In this document: positions 6,569-14,621 of the stretch, one piece after another | Layout: each line of letters begins with the position of its first letter | How positions within the stretch are numbered: position 1 is the first letter of the stretch | Assembly (NCBI GenBank): GCA_031288215.1 | Contig: JAITRV010000277.1 | Coordinates: 1 to 21,893, forward strand | From: Spirochaetaceae bacterium | Lineage (GTDB): Bacteria > Spirochaetota > Spirochaetia > Treponematales > Breznakiellaceae | Direction: 5' to 3' | DNA: 21,893 nucleotides | Position numbers and translations under genes: made by a program | The notes under the pieces: generated by a model | Told to the model about the DNA's origin: nothing | What the model saw: only the letters and a program-made list of their open reading frames with translations | Databases searched by the model: none

Positions 6569-7711
6569 GTGAAAAAGCGCCTCGCCCTGCTGGGGGCCAC
6601 CGGTTCCATCGGACGGAGCACCCTGGACGTACTCCGCCGGGGGCCGGATGATTTTGAGGTGGTCCTCCTCTCGTGCCACAGAAACGCCGCCGCCCTCGCG
6701 GCCCTTTCCCGGGAATTCCCCGCCGCCCGGCTGGCCCTTTCCGGGGAGGGGCCGGGGGAAGCGCCGGGGATCGCCTATTACGGCCGGCAGGGGCTGCTCC
6801 GGGCCGTCGCCGAGGCCGGGGCGGACCTCACGGTGAACGGCATCGCCGGGGCGGCGGGGCTGGCCCCTTCCCTGGCGGCCCTGGAGGCGGGATCGGACCT
6901 GGCCCTGGCCAACAAGGAAACCATCGTCATGGCCGCCCCCCTGGTCTTTGCCCTGGCGGAACGGAAGCGGCGGCGGATCATCCCGGTGGATTCGGAACAT
7001 GCCGCCATTTTTTCCCTCCTGGAAGCCCACGGACGGGAGAGCCTTGACCGGGTCTTCCTCACCGCCTCCGGGGGCCCCTTCCGGACCTATGCGGCGGAGC
7101 GCTTCGCCGGGATCACCGTCGAGGATGCCCTGGCCCATCCCACCTGGAACATGGGGCCCAAGATCACCGTGGATTCGGCGACCCTGGCAAACAAGGGGCT
7201 GGAGGTCATTGAGGCGGCGGCCCTCTTCGGCCTGGAGCCGGAACGGATCCAGGTGGTGATCCACCCCCAGAGCGTCGTCCATTCCATGATCCGCCTCCGG
7301 GACGGGGCGGTTTATGCCCAGCTCTCCAAGCCGGATATGCGGCTCCCCATCCATAACGCCCTCTATTGGCCTGAGATCCGCCGGGCCTCCTGGGGCGCCC
7401 TGGAATTCGGGGGGCTTACCCTGGAATTCGATAATCCTGACGTTGAAAAATTCCCCCTCCTTCCCCTGGCCTACGAGGCGGTCCGGCGGGGAGGGGTCTA
7501 CCCCGCGGTATACAACGCCGCCAATGAGGCCGCGGTGCAGGCTTTTTTATCAAAAGACGCGGAATTTCTTGATATCCCGCGGATTGTGGGGTATGTTTTT
7601 AAGAGAGATTGGACAATGGCCCCCGGGGCGCCGCCGGATCTTGAAGCGATCCTTGAGGCGGACCTGCGGGCCCGGGAAGCGGCCCGGGAATATATGACGG
7701 AGAAGCGATGA
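6569..7711 (+). CDS. dxr: 1-deoxy-D-xylulose 5-phosphate reductoisomerase
   Basis: Dxr converts DXP to MEP with NADPH, the committed step of the non-mevalonate isoprenoid pathway. The 380-residue protein is of normal length. The NADPH-binding GATGSIGRSTLDVL lies at residues 8-21 and ANKETIVMA near 115. The metal and substrate motifs are VDSEHAAIF, TASGGPFR, HPTWNMGPKITVDSATL and NKGLEVIEA. The start is GTG at 6569, the only start compatible with the N-terminal Rossmann strand (KKRLALLGATG). The stop overlaps the rseP ATG. Product flux leads toward UppS, encoded two genes upstream. Confidence 0.97.
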   Translation: MKKRLALLGATGSIGRSTLDVLRRGPDDFEVVLLSCHRNAAALAALSREFPAARLALSGEGPGEAPGIAYYGRQGLLRAVAEAGADLTVNGIAGAAGLAPSLAALEAGSDLALANKETIVMAAPLVFALAERKRRRIIPVDSEHAAIFSLLEAHGRESLDRVFLTASGGPFRTYAAERFAGITVEDALAHPTWNMGPKITVDSATLANKGLEVIEAAALFGLEPERIQVVIHPQSVVHSMIRLRDGAVYAQLSKPDMRLPIHNALYWPEIRRASWGALEFGGLTLEFDNPDVEKFPLLPLAYEAVRRGGVYPAVYNAANEAAVQAFLSKDAEFLDIPRIVGYVFKRDWTMAPGAPPDLEAILEADLRAREAAREYMTEKR

Positions 7712-9066
7712 TGGTATTGAAGATTCTGCTGGGCTTAGTCGGCTTAGGGGTGGTGGTATTCGTTCACGAACTGGGGCATTTTCTTGCCGCCCGGCTCGTG
7801 GGGATTGACGTGGAAGCCTTTTCTATCGGATGGGGCAAGCCGGTTTTGAAGAAGAAAATCGGGGCGGTGGAATACCGGATCGGGATGTTCCCCCTGGGGG
7901 GCTACTGTAAGATGCGGGGGGAGGCCGAATTTCAGGACGCCTACGAGAACAACCGGCGGGAGATTGCCCCGAAGCGGGGGACCTATTACGGGGCCTCGCC
8001 CTGGAAGCGGATCCTGGTGTCCTTTGCGGGGCCCTTGTTCAACCTGATCTTTGCGGTGATCGTCTTTTCCTGCATCTGGGGCATCGGTTTCGAGGTTCAT
8101 ACCATGGGCAACCGGATCGTCCGGGTTTCGGATGTGGTTCCGGGGGAAGGCTACCCCGCGGACGAGGCGGGGCTTTTGACCGGGGATCGGATCGTCAGGA
8201 TAGACCGGCGGCCCATCGAGTATTATCACGATATTCAGGAAGAGATAGCCATCAATGCGGAAAAGGAGCTTTCCCTCACGGTCGAACGGGAGGGGCGGAC
8301 GGTGGATCTGACTATCCGGCCCCGGCTGGAAAAAAGCACCGGCGCGGGAAAGATCGGGGTGTACTACTGGGCGGACCCGGTGGTACGTTCCGTGGCCGAG
8401 GGGAGCCCCGCGGAACGGGCGGGGCTGCGGAAGGGGGACCGGATCATCCGGGCAAACGGGGAGGATCTTCCCTATACCGTGGCCATGCTGCGGATCCTGG
8501 CGGATCGGCCCCCGGTGCTGTCCCTGGAATACGAGCGGGAGGGCCGGATCGAACGGGCCGACCTGCCCCTGGTCTATGCCGAAGGGGGAACGGCGGACCC
8601 GGGGATCGGCTATGAGAGCCTGCAATACCGTACCCAAGGGCTTTCCCCCCTGGGGGCGGTGGTCAAGGGGACCGGGGAGGCCTGGAAAACCCTGGCGGTC
8701 TCCGTCCGCAGCCTCTCCCTCCTCTTTCGGGGCATCGATCTGACCCAGGCCGTTTCCGGGCCGGTGCGGATCACCTATATGGTGGGGGATGCGGCCGCCG
8801 AAGGCTTCGGCCAAAGCATCGGGACCGGAATATCCTCCATGGCCAATTTCCTTGCGCTGATCTCCATCGCCCTGTGCATCATGAACCTCCTGCCCCTTCC
8901 CATCCTGGACGGGGGGATGATCATCCTCTTCATCGTGGAGGCCCTCCGGGGACACCCCCTCCATCCCAAGGCGGTTTCCGCCTTTCAAACCGTGGGGGTG
9001 GTGCTCATCTTCGGCCTGATGATCTTTGCGGTCTTTGGGGATATCCTGTTCCTTGTCCGCCGGTAG
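7708..9066 (+). CDS. rseP: RseP-type site-2 intramembrane zinc metalloprotease
   Basis: RseP-family enzymes cut transmembrane segments, classically anti-sigma factors or signal-peptide remnants. The zinc motif HELGH is at residues 20-24 in the first membrane helix. Two PDZ domains follow (roughly 130-200 and 215-290, each with a GDRI core). The third zinc ligand motif, LPLPILDGG, is near 395-403, followed by a last hydrophobic segment. At 452 residues it is typical. ATG 7708 overlaps the dxr stop; ATG 7711 is an alternative with slightly better spacing to GGAG (7699-7702). The dxr-rseP neighbourhood is widespread. No sigmaE or RseA-like substrate gene is in the window, so its target is unknown. 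Confidence 0.95.
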   Translation: MMVLKILLGLVGLGVVVFVHELGHFLAARLVGIDVEAFSIGWGKPVLKKKIGAVEYRIGMFPLGGYCKMRGEAEFQDAYENNRREIAPKRGTYYGASPWKRILVSFAGPLFNLIFAVIVFSCIWGIGFEVHTMGNRIVRVSDVVPGEGYPADEAGLLTGDRIVRIDRRPIEYYHDIQEEIAINAEKELSLTVEREGRTVDLTIRPRLEKSTGAGKIGVYYWADPVVRSVAEGSPAERAGLRKGDRIIRANGEDLPYTVAMLRILADRPPVLSLEYEREGRIERADLPLVYAEGGTADPGIGYESLQYRTQGLSPLGAVVKGTGEAWKTLAVSVRSLSLLFRGIDLTQAVSGPVRITYMVGDAAAEGFGQSIGTGISSMANFLALISIALCIMNLLPLPILDGGMIILFIVEALRGHPLHPKAVSAFQTVGVVLIFGLMIFAVFGDILFLVRR

Positions 9067-9082
9067 GGATATTTTTTATATT
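9053..9082 (+). promoter_or_regulatory. Possible promoter before the CpXC gene
   Basis: TTGTCC (9053-9058) is followed after 18 bp by TATATT (9077-9082), within an abruptly AT-rich stretch (9069-9094) that breaks the GC-rich sequence between rseP and the next gene. The -35 match is modest. The AT-rich patch could also simply keep the GGAGG at 9095-9099 unstructured. Confidence 0.3.
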
Positions 9083-9105
9083 TATATTAATTATGGAGGC
9101 TGTCG

Positions 9106-9720
9106 GTGAAACAGAAAATTCCCTGTTACTGTGATAATACGTTTTCCGTGGAAGTTCCCGCCGAGATAGATCTGGATATACAGAAGGAATATATCGATAA
9201 GATTCTCGACGGCTCCTTTATGACGTTTTTCTGCACCAACTGCGGCAAGAAGCACAAGCCCGAATTTCCCGTGACCATCCTCTGGCCCAGCAAGAAGGCG
9301 CGGCTGGAGGTGCTGCCCGAATTGGAACGGGGGGAATTTTACCGCCGGAAAAAGGACCGGGACTCCAAGGAAACGGTTATCGGCTACCCTGAACTCTCGG
9401 ATCGGATCGCGGTGTACCGGGACGGCCTGGAACCGGCGGTCATTGAGGCCCTGAAATATTACCTCTACCTGAAAGCGGAGGAGACCGCCCCGGACGCGGA
9501 TCCCGGCGTCTGGTATCAGCGGCAGGGGCCGGAGGGCCTGGAATTCCATATCCACGGATTGAAGCGGGATGAAATCGCCGTGACCATCCTTCCCCTGAAT
9601 CTCTATGAAAAAACCCTCCGGGATTATACGGCCCACCCCACGGGGGAGCTTTTTGCTTCCCTCCGGCACCATTCGTACCTTTCCGTACAGAACATGCGGC
9701 GTCCCGAGGCCTTAAAGTGA
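9106..9720 (+). CDS. CpXC-domain protein of unknown function
   Basis: This 204-residue protein starts at GTG 9106 with GGAGG (9095-9099) at 6-nt spacing. The N-terminal ~75 residues resemble the CpXC domain: a Cys-x-Cys pair (IPCYCDNTF), a hydrophobic middle with an ILDGSF turn, then a second Cys-x-x-Cys pair (FFCTNCGKKH), probably a zinc-binding unit. The remaining ~130 residues are alpha/beta with no family I recognise. There is no signal peptide or membrane segment, so it is probably cytoplasmic. It overlaps the next gene by 4 bp (GTGA), so the two are likely translated together. The function of CpXC proteins is not established. Confidence 0.8.
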   Translation: MKQKIPCYCDNTFSVEVPAEIDLDIQKEYIDKILDGSFMTFFCTNCGKKHKPEFPVTILWPSKKARLEVLPELERGEFYRRKKDRDSKETVIGYPELSDRIAVYRDGLEPAVIEALKYYLYLKAEETAPDADPGVWYQRQGPEGLEFHIHGLKRDEIAVTILPLNLYEKTLRDYTAHPTGELFASLRHHSYLSVQNMRRPEALK

Positions 9721-11711
9721 AAAAACTCCGGTCCCTGCTCTGCATCCTCCTGGTCTTTTCCGGCGCCGGCATGGAAGCCCAGGGCTTGGGCGGGTCCGCC
9801 GGCCGTCCGCCTCCGGGAGGCCACCGGGGGCCGGTGAAGGCCCTGCTCGCGGATGCCCAGGGCCGGGTTTTAAGCGTCGGTGAAGACGGCTTTCTCGTCC
9901 TCTGGAACCTCGACGCCCAGCGGGCGGCGGAACATTTTCAGCTTTCCCCCGCTTCCATTAGCGCCATGGCCCTGCGGCCGGGAAAGACCGAGGCCGCCCT
10001 GATCGAGAGCGACGGCCTGGGGCTCTACCGCCTCTCCGCCTGGGATTATAAGACCAAGCGCCAGATCTTTTCCCGGACCTTTCAGGAGCCCCTCTCCGCT
10101 ATCGGCTATTCCGGCGGGGGGACCTTTCTCATCGCCGCCCGGAGCGGCGGCATCCTCTTTATCGACGCCGAAACCGGGAGCGACCTGCCTTCGGCGGTAC
10201 GGATCGCCGGAACCGTTTCCTTTGCCGCCACGGGCAGATCCGAGCGGATCATGATCGCCTACCTTCCCTCGGGGCGGCTCTCCTACTGGGAATTGGACGG
10301 GGGGACCGAAATCGTGAGCCTCTCCGTCCCCGCCAATATCGCCTCCCCCTGCCTCTTCGCCAACAACAACTGCCTCGCCGGGTTTGATTCCCAGGGCTTC
10401 CTGGTGATCAACGCCGTTTCCGGGGAAGTGATCCTCCGGGAAAGCGGGATAAGCCGGGGAATCCTCGTGCCGGGGAATCCCGATCGGGGGGAACTGGCCT
10501 GTATCGCCCCGGAGCCGGAGGGGAACGCCTTCTTTGCCTTCAACCGTCAGGGCCGGCTGGAAAGGGTCCCGTCCCCGCTTTCCGGCCTTCCTCCGGGGAT
10601 CACCTGCGGCCTTATGGTCCAGGGCCGCGTGGTCCTCGGCGGCGCCGACGGCAGGGTCTTGGTCGCCGAAGGCCGGGGGAGTTTCCGGGCCCTGGAGGCG
10701 GTAAACCAGCGGCGGATCATCGACGGGGCCTCCTCGGGAACTATCCTGGCCCTTACCCTTGAGGGCCGGGGCCTGGGGTTCATCCCCCTGGACTACCGGG
10801 AACTCCGGGACCATGCCCCGATCACGGTGGAGGAGGGGGGAGGCTTTACCCATGTCCGGGGGGATGAGACGGGCGGGGACACGGCGCCGGGCAGGGGAAC
10901 CGCCCGGTTCATCCTCTGGGGGGAAGGGGCCGGCCCCCCCCAACTGAGAACCCTGCGGAGCCCGGATAGTTCCGCGATCCTTCCCCTGGATCTATCCCTT
11001 CGGGAGCCCGTCCTCACCGCGTCGATCCGGGGGGACCGGTTCCTGTTCCTCGATACCGGGGGAACCATCACCCTGGGATCAGCCGGGGAGGGGAAGCAGG
11101 AAAAAACCCTTTCCTCCCCGGGCGCCCTGGACGCGGCTTTTCTGGACGGGGACAATATCATCATCGGCCGGAGCACCGGCTTAGGGGCATCCCCCTTTCT
11201 CAAGGTGAATGCGGAGAGCGGGGAAACCGTGCCCCTGGCCTATCCCGCCGAAATCGGCGTCCGGGTGTATCCGGGGAATGAGGGACGGGTCTACGGCGGG
11301 ATCATCGCCATGGGGGCAGGGGAGTCCAGGACCGGCCTTATCCGGCTGGACCTCTCCGGCCGGACCCCCCCGGTCCTGCTGGCATCCTTCCCCGGGGAGG
11401 ACACGGACTTCGACATAGCCGAAAACGGCTCCGTCCTCGCCGCCACCCTGGGCGGCCGGGGGGCCTCCATCTACGGCCCCGACAGGACGGTCCGCCTGGA
11501 ACGGAGCCCCGGCCTCCCCGTCCGGCTTTTCAACGGCAGCGGCTGTTTTATCGTCCTGGACCGGGAGGGGAGCATCGCCTGGCATGAGGCCGCCACCGGA
11601 GGGCGGCTCGCCCTGCTTCGGATCTACGATACCGCCTGGTTTCTGGAGCGGAGGGACGGGGAGACCCTTTCCGGGAAAGTCCTCAAGCACCCCCCGGCCC
11701 CGCGCCCCTAA
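9717..11711 (+). CDS. Exported WD40-like beta-propeller protein
   Basis: A 664-residue protein beginning with a signal peptide: KKLR, then the hydrophobic LLCILLVF, then a small-residue region ending near GMEAQ at about residue 22. No lipobox cysteine is placed for a lipoprotein. The mature N-terminus has a recognisable WD40 repeat at residues 35-70 (GHRGPVKAL...GEDGFLVLWN). The rest repeats short beta-rich blocks (for example SGGILFIDAETG), consistent with one or two propellers. The start GTG overlaps the previous stop, with GAGG at 9706-9709. It probably acts in the periplasm as a scaffold; no catalytic motif is visible. T. pallidum has hypothetical proteins at the same place after its rseP homologue, as I recall. 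The specific role is unknown. Confidence 0.75.
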   Translation: MKKLRSLLCILLVFSGAGMEAQGLGGSAGRPPPGGHRGPVKALLADAQGRVLSVGEDGFLVLWNLDAQRAAEHFQLSPASISAMALRPGKTEAALIESDGLGLYRLSAWDYKTKRQIFSRTFQEPLSAIGYSGGGTFLIAARSGGILFIDAETGSDLPSAVRIAGTVSFAATGRSERIMIAYLPSGRLSYWELDGGTEIVSLSVPANIASPCLFANNNCLAGFDSQGFLVINAVSGEVILRESGISRGILVPGNPDRGELACIAPEPEGNAFFAFNRQGRLERVPSPLSGLPPGITCGLMVQGRVVLGGADGRVLVAEGRGSFRALEAVNQRRIIDGASSGTILALTLEGRGLGFIPLDYRELRDHAPITVEEGGGFTHVRGDETGGDTAPGRGTARFILWGEGAGPPQLRTLRSPDSSAILPLDLSLREPVLTASIRGDRFLFLDTGGTITLGSAGEGKQEKTLSSPGALDAAFLDGDNIIIGRSTGLGASPFLKVNAESGETVPLAYPAEIGVRVYPGNEGRVYGGIIAMGAGESRTGLIRLDLSGRTPPVLLASFPGEDTDFDIAENGSVLAATLGGRGASIYGPDRTVRLERSPGLPVRLFNGSGCFIVLDREGSIAWHEAATGGRLALLRIYDTAWFLERRDGETLSGKVLKHPPAPRP

Positions 11712-11993
11712 TCACGGGAGGGGATTTGCCATACGTTCAACCATCAGGTTCAGGGCGGCGCGGCATCCCATAAACCCTAAGTTAACGGAATGATGTGAAT
11801 TGGGAAGGCAAGGAAAAAAATGTATATGATTCAGCGATACCAGGTCAAAATTATTCGGAATCGGATAGCGTTCTCTATTTGAATCAAGCGGCACGGCCGG
11901 AATACCCGCATCGGAAAACGTATAGATTATTTCTTCATTAATCTGATCGCTCTTTGCATGATAGCCGAAAGCAGTAAAGCTATCTAATATCAA
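11712..11993 (-). pseudogene. Probable remnant of a LacI-family sugar-responsive regulator
   Basis: The minus-strand frame of ~93 residues has no start with a ribosome-binding site, and the frame runs upstream to a stop near 12048. Two pieces look like separate parts of a LacI/PurR ligand-binding domain. DQINEEIIYTFSDAGIPAV, continuing PLDSNRERYPIPNN, resembles the middle of the domain (family: ..eagIPvVliD..). GFMGCRAALNLMVERMANP resembles the C-terminal MGrrAaelLlerI.NP helix. About 130 residues that should lie between them, the helix-turn-helix and the extreme C-terminus are all absent. LacI regulators commonly sit beside sugar ABC operons like the one that follows. The call rests on motif resemblance by eye; a chance ORF is the alternative. 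Confidence 0.4.
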
Positions 11994-12021
11994 AATTTTA
12001 ACAAAATGTAAAAGAAAATAC

Positions 12022-12049
12022 TTGATTGCCCGCCAAGCGTAGGTAAACT
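12022..12049 (+). promoter_or_regulatory. Promoter of the sugar ABC operon
   Basis: TTGATT (12022-12027), 16 bp, then TAAACT (12044-12049), in an AT-rich region about 25 bp before the ATPase start. The -10 is identical to that of the rpmF promoter at 430-435. The preceding stretch 11990-12020 is A/T-rich, including AAAATTTT, and might hold an operator. No clear palindromic LacI site was recognised. Confidence 0.5.
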
Positions 12050-12074
12050 AAAGGTATTGTATGAAAGGGATGGT

Positions 12075-13568
12075 ATGGACGAGTTGTTAGTCAGGGCCGA
12101 GGGCGTCTCAAAAAGCTTTTCCGGCGTATCCGCCCTAAAAAACGTATATTTCGACTTGCGTCCCGGCGAGGTTCATGCGCTCTTAGGCGAAAACGGCGCC
12201 GGCAAGTCTACCCTGATGAAGATAATCTCCGGCGTGTACACCCGCGATTCGGGGGAACTCGCTATCAGCGGCAAACCCGTGGGTGATTTGACGCCCCTTT
12301 CCGCCCAAAGGCTTGGCATCGGGATCATACACCAGGAATTGAATCTATGCCCCCACCTCAGCGTGGCGGAAAACATTTATCTGAACCGCGAAATAGCCGC
12401 CTTCGGCATAACCAACAGAAAGAAACAGAACCGGGAAGCAAAAAAATATCTTGACGCCCTTGAACTTGACGTTGATCCCGATACGCCGGTGCGGGAACTG
12501 CCGGTATCAAAACAGCAGATGGTTGAAATCTGTAAAACCCTCTCGATGAACGCGCGGATCATCATCATGGACGAGCCGACATCCGCGTTGACCGATAAAG
12601 AAATCGATGATTTATTCAATGTTGTAAAAATGTTAAAATCCGAAGGCTGCGGCATCATCTATATTTCCCACCGGCTGGAGGAGTTGTCCCGAATCGTCGA
12701 CCGCGTAACGGTTCTGCGGGACGGGCAGTATATCAAAACCCTTCGCTTCGCGGATACCAATCTCGAAGAAATTATCGCGTACATGGTTGGCCGCAACCTG
12801 AACGAAAAGTTCCCGAAGGTTGCCGTTCCCCTCGGCAGGAAAGTGCTGGAAGTAAGAAACCTTTCTTCGCCGCACGGCGTGGGCGTCAAGGACGTTTCGT
12901 TTGAATTGTATCAGGGGGAAATCGTCGCGTTTGCCGGCCTCATGGGAGCGGGAAGAACCGAAACCGCCCGGGCGCTCTCCGGCGCCGACAGGATGAGCGC
13001 GGGAGAAATACTTCTTGACGGCAAAAAAATCACCATAAAAAACATACGGGACGCGATAAAAGAAGGCATCTACTGTATTCCCGAAGACCGTAAAAAAGAC
13101 GGCCTTTGCGTAAAGATGACCCTTTCGGAGAATATTACCCTTCCAAGTTTGGAATTTGTTTCAAATTTCGGCGTTATCAGCGGCGGTAAAGAAACGGAAA
13201 AAGCCGTTAAGATGAAAGACACGCTGAGGATCAAAGCCCCCGGCATCGGACAGTCTGTCGCGAACCTTTCCGGCGGGAACCAGCAAAAAGTCGTTGTCGG
13301 CAAATGGCTGATGCGGGACGCGAAACTCGTGATATTCGACGAGCCCACCCGGGGAATCGATGTCGCGTCGAAGATTGAAATTTACAACATTATAAACGAA
13401 CTAAAAAAGCAGGGGATAGGGGTGATGTTTGTTTCATCGGAACTGCCGGAGGTTTTGGGTATGTCGGATCGTATTTTGGTGATGTGCAACGGCCGCATCA
13501 CCGCGAATCTTGAAACGAAGAACACAAACCAGGAAGAAATTCTAAAGTATGCGACTCAGTACGCATAA
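12075..13568 (+). CDS. Sugar ABC importer, duplicated ATPase subunit (RbsA/MglA type)
   Basis: This 497-residue cytoplasmic ATPase carries two fused ABC domains, the hallmark of carbohydrate (CUT2) importers. Domain 1 has Walker A GENGAGKST near residues 37-45, a degenerate signature (PVSKQQMVEI) and Walker B IIIMDEPTSAL. Domain 2 has the degenerate Walker A GAGRTETARALSG near 290 that is usual in this family, a full LSGGNQQK signature near 397 and FDEPTRGID near 420. I chose ATG 12075 with GGGA upstream over TTG 12057; it gives the family length. Codon use (GCG, CGC, AAA) differs from flanking genes. Substrate: ribose, galactose, xylose or another pentose/hexose cannot be resolved. Confidence 0.93.
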   Translation: MDELLVRAEGVSKSFSGVSALKNVYFDLRPGEVHALLGENGAGKSTLMKIISGVYTRDSGELAISGKPVGDLTPLSAQRLGIGIIHQELNLCPHLSVAENIYLNREIAAFGITNRKKQNREAKKYLDALELDVDPDTPVRELPVSKQQMVEICKTLSMNARIIIMDEPTSALTDKEIDDLFNVVKMLKSEGCGIIYISHRLEELSRIVDRVTVLRDGQYIKTLRFADTNLEEIIAYMVGRNLNEKFPKVAVPLGRKVLEVRNLSSPHGVGVKDVSFELYQGEIVAFAGLMGAGRTETARALSGADRMSAGEILLDGKKITIKNIRDAIKEGIYCIPEDRKKDGLCVKMTLSENITLPSLEFVSNFGVISGGKETEKAVKMKDTLRIKAPGIGQSVANLSGGNQQKVVVGKWLMRDAKLVIFDEPTRGIDVASKIEIYNIINELKKQGIGVMFVSSELPEVLGMSDRILVMCNGRITANLETKNTNQEEILKYATQYA

Positions 13569-13578
13569 AGGAAGACCT

Positions 13579-14547
13579 ATGACGCAGACGGCGAAACGCG
13601 CATTGCCGCAATTGAATATTTCACGGGGATTAAAACAGCAGCTTTCAACATTGAGCGGATTTGCCATCCTTTTTATCGTATTTTCAATTTTGGCGCGGCC
13701 TTACTTTTTTACGGTTGGCAATCTGCTTACGGTGGCTACGCAGACCGCGGTCATCGCGGTAATAGCGATTGGGCAGACGTATGTGATGATAACCGCGGGC
13801 ATTGACCTTTCGATAGGTTCGAATATCGCGCTTTCCGGAATGATTGCGGCTTTAGCGATGATGTCGGGGGTGCCGGTGTTTCTTGCGGGCCTTTTGGGGA
13901 TATTGAGCGGCGCGGCGGTGGGCGCGATAAACGGCGTTTTCATAACCTACGGAAAAATTCCGCCCTTTATCGCAACCCTCGGAACGATGACGGCGGTGCG
14001 CGGGGTATGCCTGACCCTGACTCAGGGGATTCCGATAGGAGGGCTTCCAAAGTCATTTACCGTCATCGGCGCCGATTCGATAGGCCCGGTTCCGATTCCC
14101 GTGATCCTGATGATACTAACGGTCGTATTGTTCGCGTTTATTCTTGCCAAGACCTGCTTTGGGCGTCATGTTTACGCCCTTGGAAGCAATTTCGACGCGG
14201 CGCGCCTTTCCGGGGTGAATACAAACCGCACGCTGATCCTGGTTTACGTGTTTTCAGGGATGCTGGCGGCTTTCGCGGGGCTCATCATGGCCGCCCGTAT
14301 CATATCCGCCCAGCCCGCGGCGGGGGACGGCTACGAACTGGACGCGGTAGCCTCCTCGGTCATTGGCGGCACCAGTACCCTGGGAGGTGAAGGTTCCATA
14401 GCGGGGACATTTATCGGCGCCTTCATCATCGGCATTCTGCGGAACGGCCTGAATCTTATCGGCGTGTCCCCGTTCATCCAAAAAATTGTAATCGGCATCG
14501 TGATAGCGGGATCGGTGTTTTTGGATAAAATTAAACGGAAAGATTAA
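13579..14547 (+). CDS. Sugar ABC importer, permease subunit (RbsC type)
   Basis: A 322-residue membrane protein with about eight to ten hydrophobic segments and the family motifs GQTYVMITAGIDLSIGS, GKIPPFIATLGTM, YALGSN..AARLSGVN, and the C-terminal VIGGTSTLGGEGS loop that contacts the ATPase. These are diagnostic of CUT2 permeases. An in-frame ATG at 13549 inside the ATPase gene is possible, but ATG 13579 with AAGGAAG just upstream fits the family N-terminus and length. It follows the ATPase by 10 bp. Only one permease gene is present, so the channel is probably a homodimer. Confidence 0.93.
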   Translation: MTQTAKRALPQLNISRGLKQQLSTLSGFAILFIVFSILARPYFFTVGNLLTVATQTAVIAVIAIGQTYVMITAGIDLSIGSNIALSGMIAALAMMSGVPVFLAGLLGILSGAAVGAINGVFITYGKIPPFIATLGTMTAVRGVCLTLTQGIPIGGLPKSFTVIGADSIGPVPIPVILMILTVVLFAFILAKTCFGRHVYALGSNFDAARLSGVNTNRTLILVYVFSGMLAAFAGLIMAARIISAQPAAGDGYELDAVASSVIGGTSTLGGEGSIAGTFIGAFIIGILRNGLNLIGVSPFIQKIVIGIVIAGSVFLDKIKRKD

Positions 14548-14621
14548 GGGCTCACGGCCCGGTAGACATGGTAGCACACCGAAAGGTTTGCTAAATAGAT
14601 TTTTTTATAAGGAGCATAATT

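Noticed and set aside
6341..7354. 337-residue minus-strand open frame
   Set aside because: Shadow of cdsA/dxr, both of which are certain.
7744..8988. 414-residue minus-strand open frame
   Set aside because: Antisense shadow of rseP; Pro/Gly/His-rich composition typical of reverse-strand reading of GC-rich genes.
9870..10943. 357-residue minus-strand open frame
   Set aside because: Shadow of the beta-propeller gene; low-complexity Gly/Pro/Asp composition, no motifs.
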